Positions 15,338 to 17,296 of a stretch of DNA of 17,296 nt are shown here, piece after piece. The position numbers were made by a program, and so were the translations under genes. The stretch lies in assembly GCA_934394515.1 (NCBI GenBank), contig CAKRRU010000050.1, forward strand, positions 1-17,296, in the 5' to 3' direction. Under the pieces are notes generated by a model. The model did no database searches. It worked only from the letters and a program-made list of their open reading frames with translations, and had not been told where the DNA came from. How positions within the stretch are numbered: the stretch's first letter is position 1; every line of letters starts with the position of its first letter. The DNA is from an uncultured Acetatifactor sp. (GTDB lineage Bacteria; Bacillota; Clostridia; Lachnospirales; Lachnospiraceae).

Positions 15338-15366
15338 GTTTGTGTCAAGTGTGCGCAGGCACAAAC
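15338..15366. promoter_or_regulatory. Possible operator upstream of the ABC exporter pair
   Basis: Inverted repeat GTTTGTGTC (15338-15346) and GGCACAAAC (15358-15366), 8 of 9 matched, centre spacing 11 bp. It contains a TTGACA on the minus strand, but no good -10 box follows at 16-18 bp. The size and symmetry suit a dimeric repressor such as the TetR or MarR types that often control exporters. No regulator gene is in the window. Confidence 0.35.
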
Positions 15367-15443
15367 CTTGCGTGCGAAAATTCTGATTTCACACCAGCCT
15401 CATTTCCGCAGGCTCATTGCATCAAAGGTAATCGCACTGTGAA

Positions 15444-16136
15444 TCACCGATTCACACAGACGGCAATCGAGTATTCCTGGTCCGGCTGCATCTCCAGAAA
15501 CCGAATCTGTCTTCCGGCGCATTCCTCTTCGCCCAACAGATTCTCCCTCACCGCATCAGGAATCCCCAGACCGGTGTATTTTCCATAGGCTTCTTTTCTC
15601 GTCCATAAGCGGTAGAACATTTCCGTCCGCTGTTCCATAGGCAGTGTCTGCAACAATTTCCATTCTTCCGGTGCAAAAAAACGTTCTGCCGTCCGCTCTT
15701 TAAACGGAACCCATTTCTGAATATCCACACCCACTTCACTGTTGCACACCGCGCAGACAACATAATCACCGGAATGTGACAGGTTAAAGTGTTTTGGAAA
15801 ATCAGCGATCGCAGGTTTTCCGTGCTCACCGTATCTATAAGAGATTGTCAGGGGGAACATCTGCTCCTCCTGGGTCCGATTTTGCAGCTGCACCAAAAGT
15901 TCCTCTTCTTCCAGGAAAACTGTATCCGAATATTCCACGCCACATTGCAGATCCAGAAGCATCTTCTGTAACAACATTCCAGCTCCCAGGCAGGCAGCCT
16001 TTGCAGGTATGTTTTTCAGATGTTCCGCCTTCTTGCGCCGCACCGGATCCACACACTTTGCTGCCTCCCGCAGCAGCACCTGTCTGTTCTCATCCGCTCC
16101 CGGATACAAGTGTAAGATATAAAGTCCTACCGACAT
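15444..16136 (-). CDS. Sfp-type 4'-phosphopantetheinyl transferase
   Basis: Transfers the phosphopantetheine arm of CoA to a serine of carrier proteins (fatty-acid, peptide or polyketide synthesis), using Mg2+. It has 230 residues, the usual Sfp-group size. Motifs: HGKPAI...FPKHFNLSHSGDYVVCA (105-129), VGVDIQ (135-140) with Mg ligand D138, and LWTRKEAYGKYTGLG (177-191) with E182. The position matching Sfp Glu109 is Gln140, a variation also allowed in some families. ERFFAPEEW (151-159) is also typical. The start at 16136 has GAGG at 6 nt; the ATG at 16148 lacks a ribosome site. No carrier protein or NRPS/PKS gene is in the window, so its client is unknown and a housekeeping ACP is possible. 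It sits between aspS and the exporter genes. Confidence 0.9.
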   Translation of the reverse strand: MSVGLYILHLYPGADENRQVLLREAAKCVDPVRRKKAEHLKNIPAKAACLGAGMLLQKMLLDLQCGVEYSDTVFLEEEELLVQLQNRTQEEQMFPLTISYRYGEHGKPAIADFPKHFNLSHSGDYVVCAVCNSEVGVDIQKWVPFKERTAERFFAPEEWKLLQTLPMEQRTEMFYRLWTRKEAYGKYTGLGIPDAVRENLLGEEECAGRQIRFLEMQPDQEYSIAVCVNR

Positions 16137-16210
16137 ATGAATCCTCATTTCTGCGCACGCCCTTTGCGCACTATTCTCCTGCTTTCAGTCTCCTTTTCTC
16201 CGCTTTCAAC

Positions 16211-16238
16211 TTTGTATACACTCCGGGAAATATACAAA
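16211..16238. other. Inverted repeat adjoining the aspS terminator
   Basis: TTTGTATA (16211-16218) and TATACAAA (16231-16238), perfect 8-bp arms with a 12-nt centre. It abuts the terminator stem, and on the minus strand its T-rich arm serves as the terminator's U-tract. It may be an operator for the phosphopantetheinyl transferase gene, or simply part of the terminator. Confidence 0.35.
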
Positions 16239-16267
16239 GGCTGTCGCGTAAGAATCACGCGACAGCC
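16239..16267 (-). terminator. Intrinsic terminator of aspS
   Basis: GGCTGTCGCGT (16257-16267, minus strand) pairs perfectly with ACGCGACAGCC (16239-16249) around 7 nt, and TTTGTATATTT follows. It begins 8 nt after the aspS stop codon. The U-tract is imperfect. Confidence 0.75.
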
Positions 16268-16274
16268 CGATATT

Positions 16275-17296
16275 TTATTCTTCCGGCTTTGCGGTGATCG
16301 CCAGATGCAGCTCGTCTAACTGCTTCTGTTCTACCGTGCCCGGTGCTCCCATCATAATATCCATTGCGTTCTTGTTCATCGGGAAAGGAATGATCTCACG
16401 AATGCTTTCCTCGCCACAGATCAGCATGATCATACGGTCTACACCGGGAGCGATTCCTGCATGAGGAGGTGCTCCGTAGCAGAATGCATTGTACATAGCA
16501 GGGAACTTCGCCTTCACATCGGCTTCGCCCAAGCCTACCAGCTCGAATGCCTTGATCATGATCTCCGGATCATGGTTCCTCACCGCACCGGAGGACAGTT
16601 CTACGCCGTTGCAGACCAGATCGTACTGGTATGCCAAGATCTCTAAGGGATCCTGATTGTTCAGCGCATCCATGCCACCCTGGGGCATGGAGAACGGATT
16701 ATGGCAGAATTCCAGTTCGCCGGACTCCTCGCCGATCTCATACATCGGGAAGTCAACGATCCAGCAGAACTCATAGCAGTCCTTCTTCATATGCTTCTCG
16801 CTGGCTGCGCCGAGCAGCTTTCTGTAGACACCTGCGGTCTTCTGTGCTTCCAGCTTCTTGCCTGCAGCCAGACCGACAAAGTCACCGTTCTTAAGACCAA
16901 GTGCCTTGATGACTTCTTCTTTACGATCCTGTAAGAACTTGGAGATACCGCCTACGAACTCTCCGTTCTCGTCCACGCGGAACCAGAAGCCCTTACGTGC
17001 GGTCTGTACTTCCACTTCTGCACAGATAGCATCGATCTGCTTACGGGTAGCGGTAAATCCGTCTACTACAATAGCCTTCACGGTCTGTCCTTCGAAAGGA
17101 GCGAAACCGCAACCCTGCATTACTTCGGAAGCATCGGTCAGCACAAGGTCGATACGCAGATCCGGCTTATCGGAACCGTACTTGTCCATAGCCTCCAGAT
17201 ATGGGATGCGTACGAAAGGTGCCTTGGAAGCTTCTTTATAAATGCCGTACTTTTCAAATACGGGAGGAAGTACCTGCTCTACGATGGAGAATACAT
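16275..17296 (-). CDS. aspS: Aspartyl-tRNA synthetase (5' end outside the window)
   Basis: Class IIb synthetase that charges tRNA-Asp in the cytosol. The window holds the C-terminal 339 residues; coding continues to the window edge and beyond. Visible parts: VFSIVEQVLPPVFEKYGIYK, then YLEAMDKYGSDKPDLR (active-site region), then the bacterial insertion (GAD) domain from about LVLTDASEVMQGCGFAPFEG through KLLGAASEKH. Then come FCWIVDFPMYE, HNPFSMPQGG, YDLVCNGVELSSGAVRNHD and class II motif 3 GIAPGVDRMIMLICGEESIRE with its conserved Arg. The long insertion marks it as bacterial-type rather than archaeal-type. Motif 2 should lie outside the window. A terminator follows directly, so aspS is not obviously in one operon with the transferase gene. 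Confidence 0.96.
   Translation of the reverse strand, partial: VFSIVEQVLPPVFEKYGIYKEASKAPFVRIPYLEAMDKYGSDKPDLRIDLVLTDASEVMQGCGFAPFEGQTVKAIVVDGFTATRKQIDAICAEVEVQTARKGFWFRVDENGEFVGGISKFLQDRKEEVIKALGLKNGDFVGLAAGKKLEAQKTAGVYRKLLGAASEKHMKKDCYEFCWIVDFPMYEIGEESGELEFCHNPFSMPQGGMDALNNQDPLEILAYQYDLVCNGVELSSGAVRNHDPEIMIKAFELVGLGEADVKAKFPAMYNAFCYGAPPHAGIAPGVDRMIMLICGEESIREIIPFPMNKNAMDIMMGAPGTVEQKQLDELHLAITAKPEE

Overview
The window reads as a chromosomal segment of a low-to-mid GC Firmicute. The Clostridia-type ThyA, type II IlvE, Sfp-type transferase and general gene style suggest a gut Lachnospiraceae; this is an inference from protein style, not from a search. Nearly everything is transcribed from the minus strand. 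Only one acyltransferase gene and one tRNA gene lie on the plus strand.

Region 1 (1-4340, minus) holds the start of ilvE, then folA, thyA and a beta-CASP RNA-processing metallo-hydrolase. FolA and ThyA work as a pair: ThyA converts methylene-THF to DHF while making dTMP, and FolA reduces the DHF. The gaps just upstream of thyA and of folA each hold one copy of the same roughly 157-nt element. Each copy folds into a four-way junction in which paired bases differ between the copies but pairing is kept.

Region 2 (4366-7749, minus) is a close-packed set: a TPR/GGDEF diguanylate cyclase, a complete homodimer-type ABC exporter and then the metallo-hydrolase. A divergent promoter region separates it from the plus-strand acyltransferase gene (7932-8999). 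Next come tRNA-Gly(GCC), with a textbook promoter and terminator, and a GC-rich structured stretch.

Region 3 (9371-11801, minus) holds a membrane-anchored GH3-fold protein that has lost its catalytic residues. Upstream of it lies about 1.06 kb without a convincing protein gene. That stretch contains a perfect sigma-A-type promoter, a purine-rich putative transcript of about 370 nt ending in a hairpin, an AT-rich spacer, and an array of 128-bp tandem repeats bounded by a perfect 12-bp inverted repeat.

Region 4 (11796-17296, minus) contains aspS (5' end outside the window), an Sfp-type phosphopantetheinyl transferase, and two overlapping genes for a heterodimeric ABC exporter. One of the exporter's two ATP sites is degenerate. 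The best candidates for something undescribed are the paired four-way-junction RNA elements, followed by the 128-bp array and the adjacent putative small RNA.
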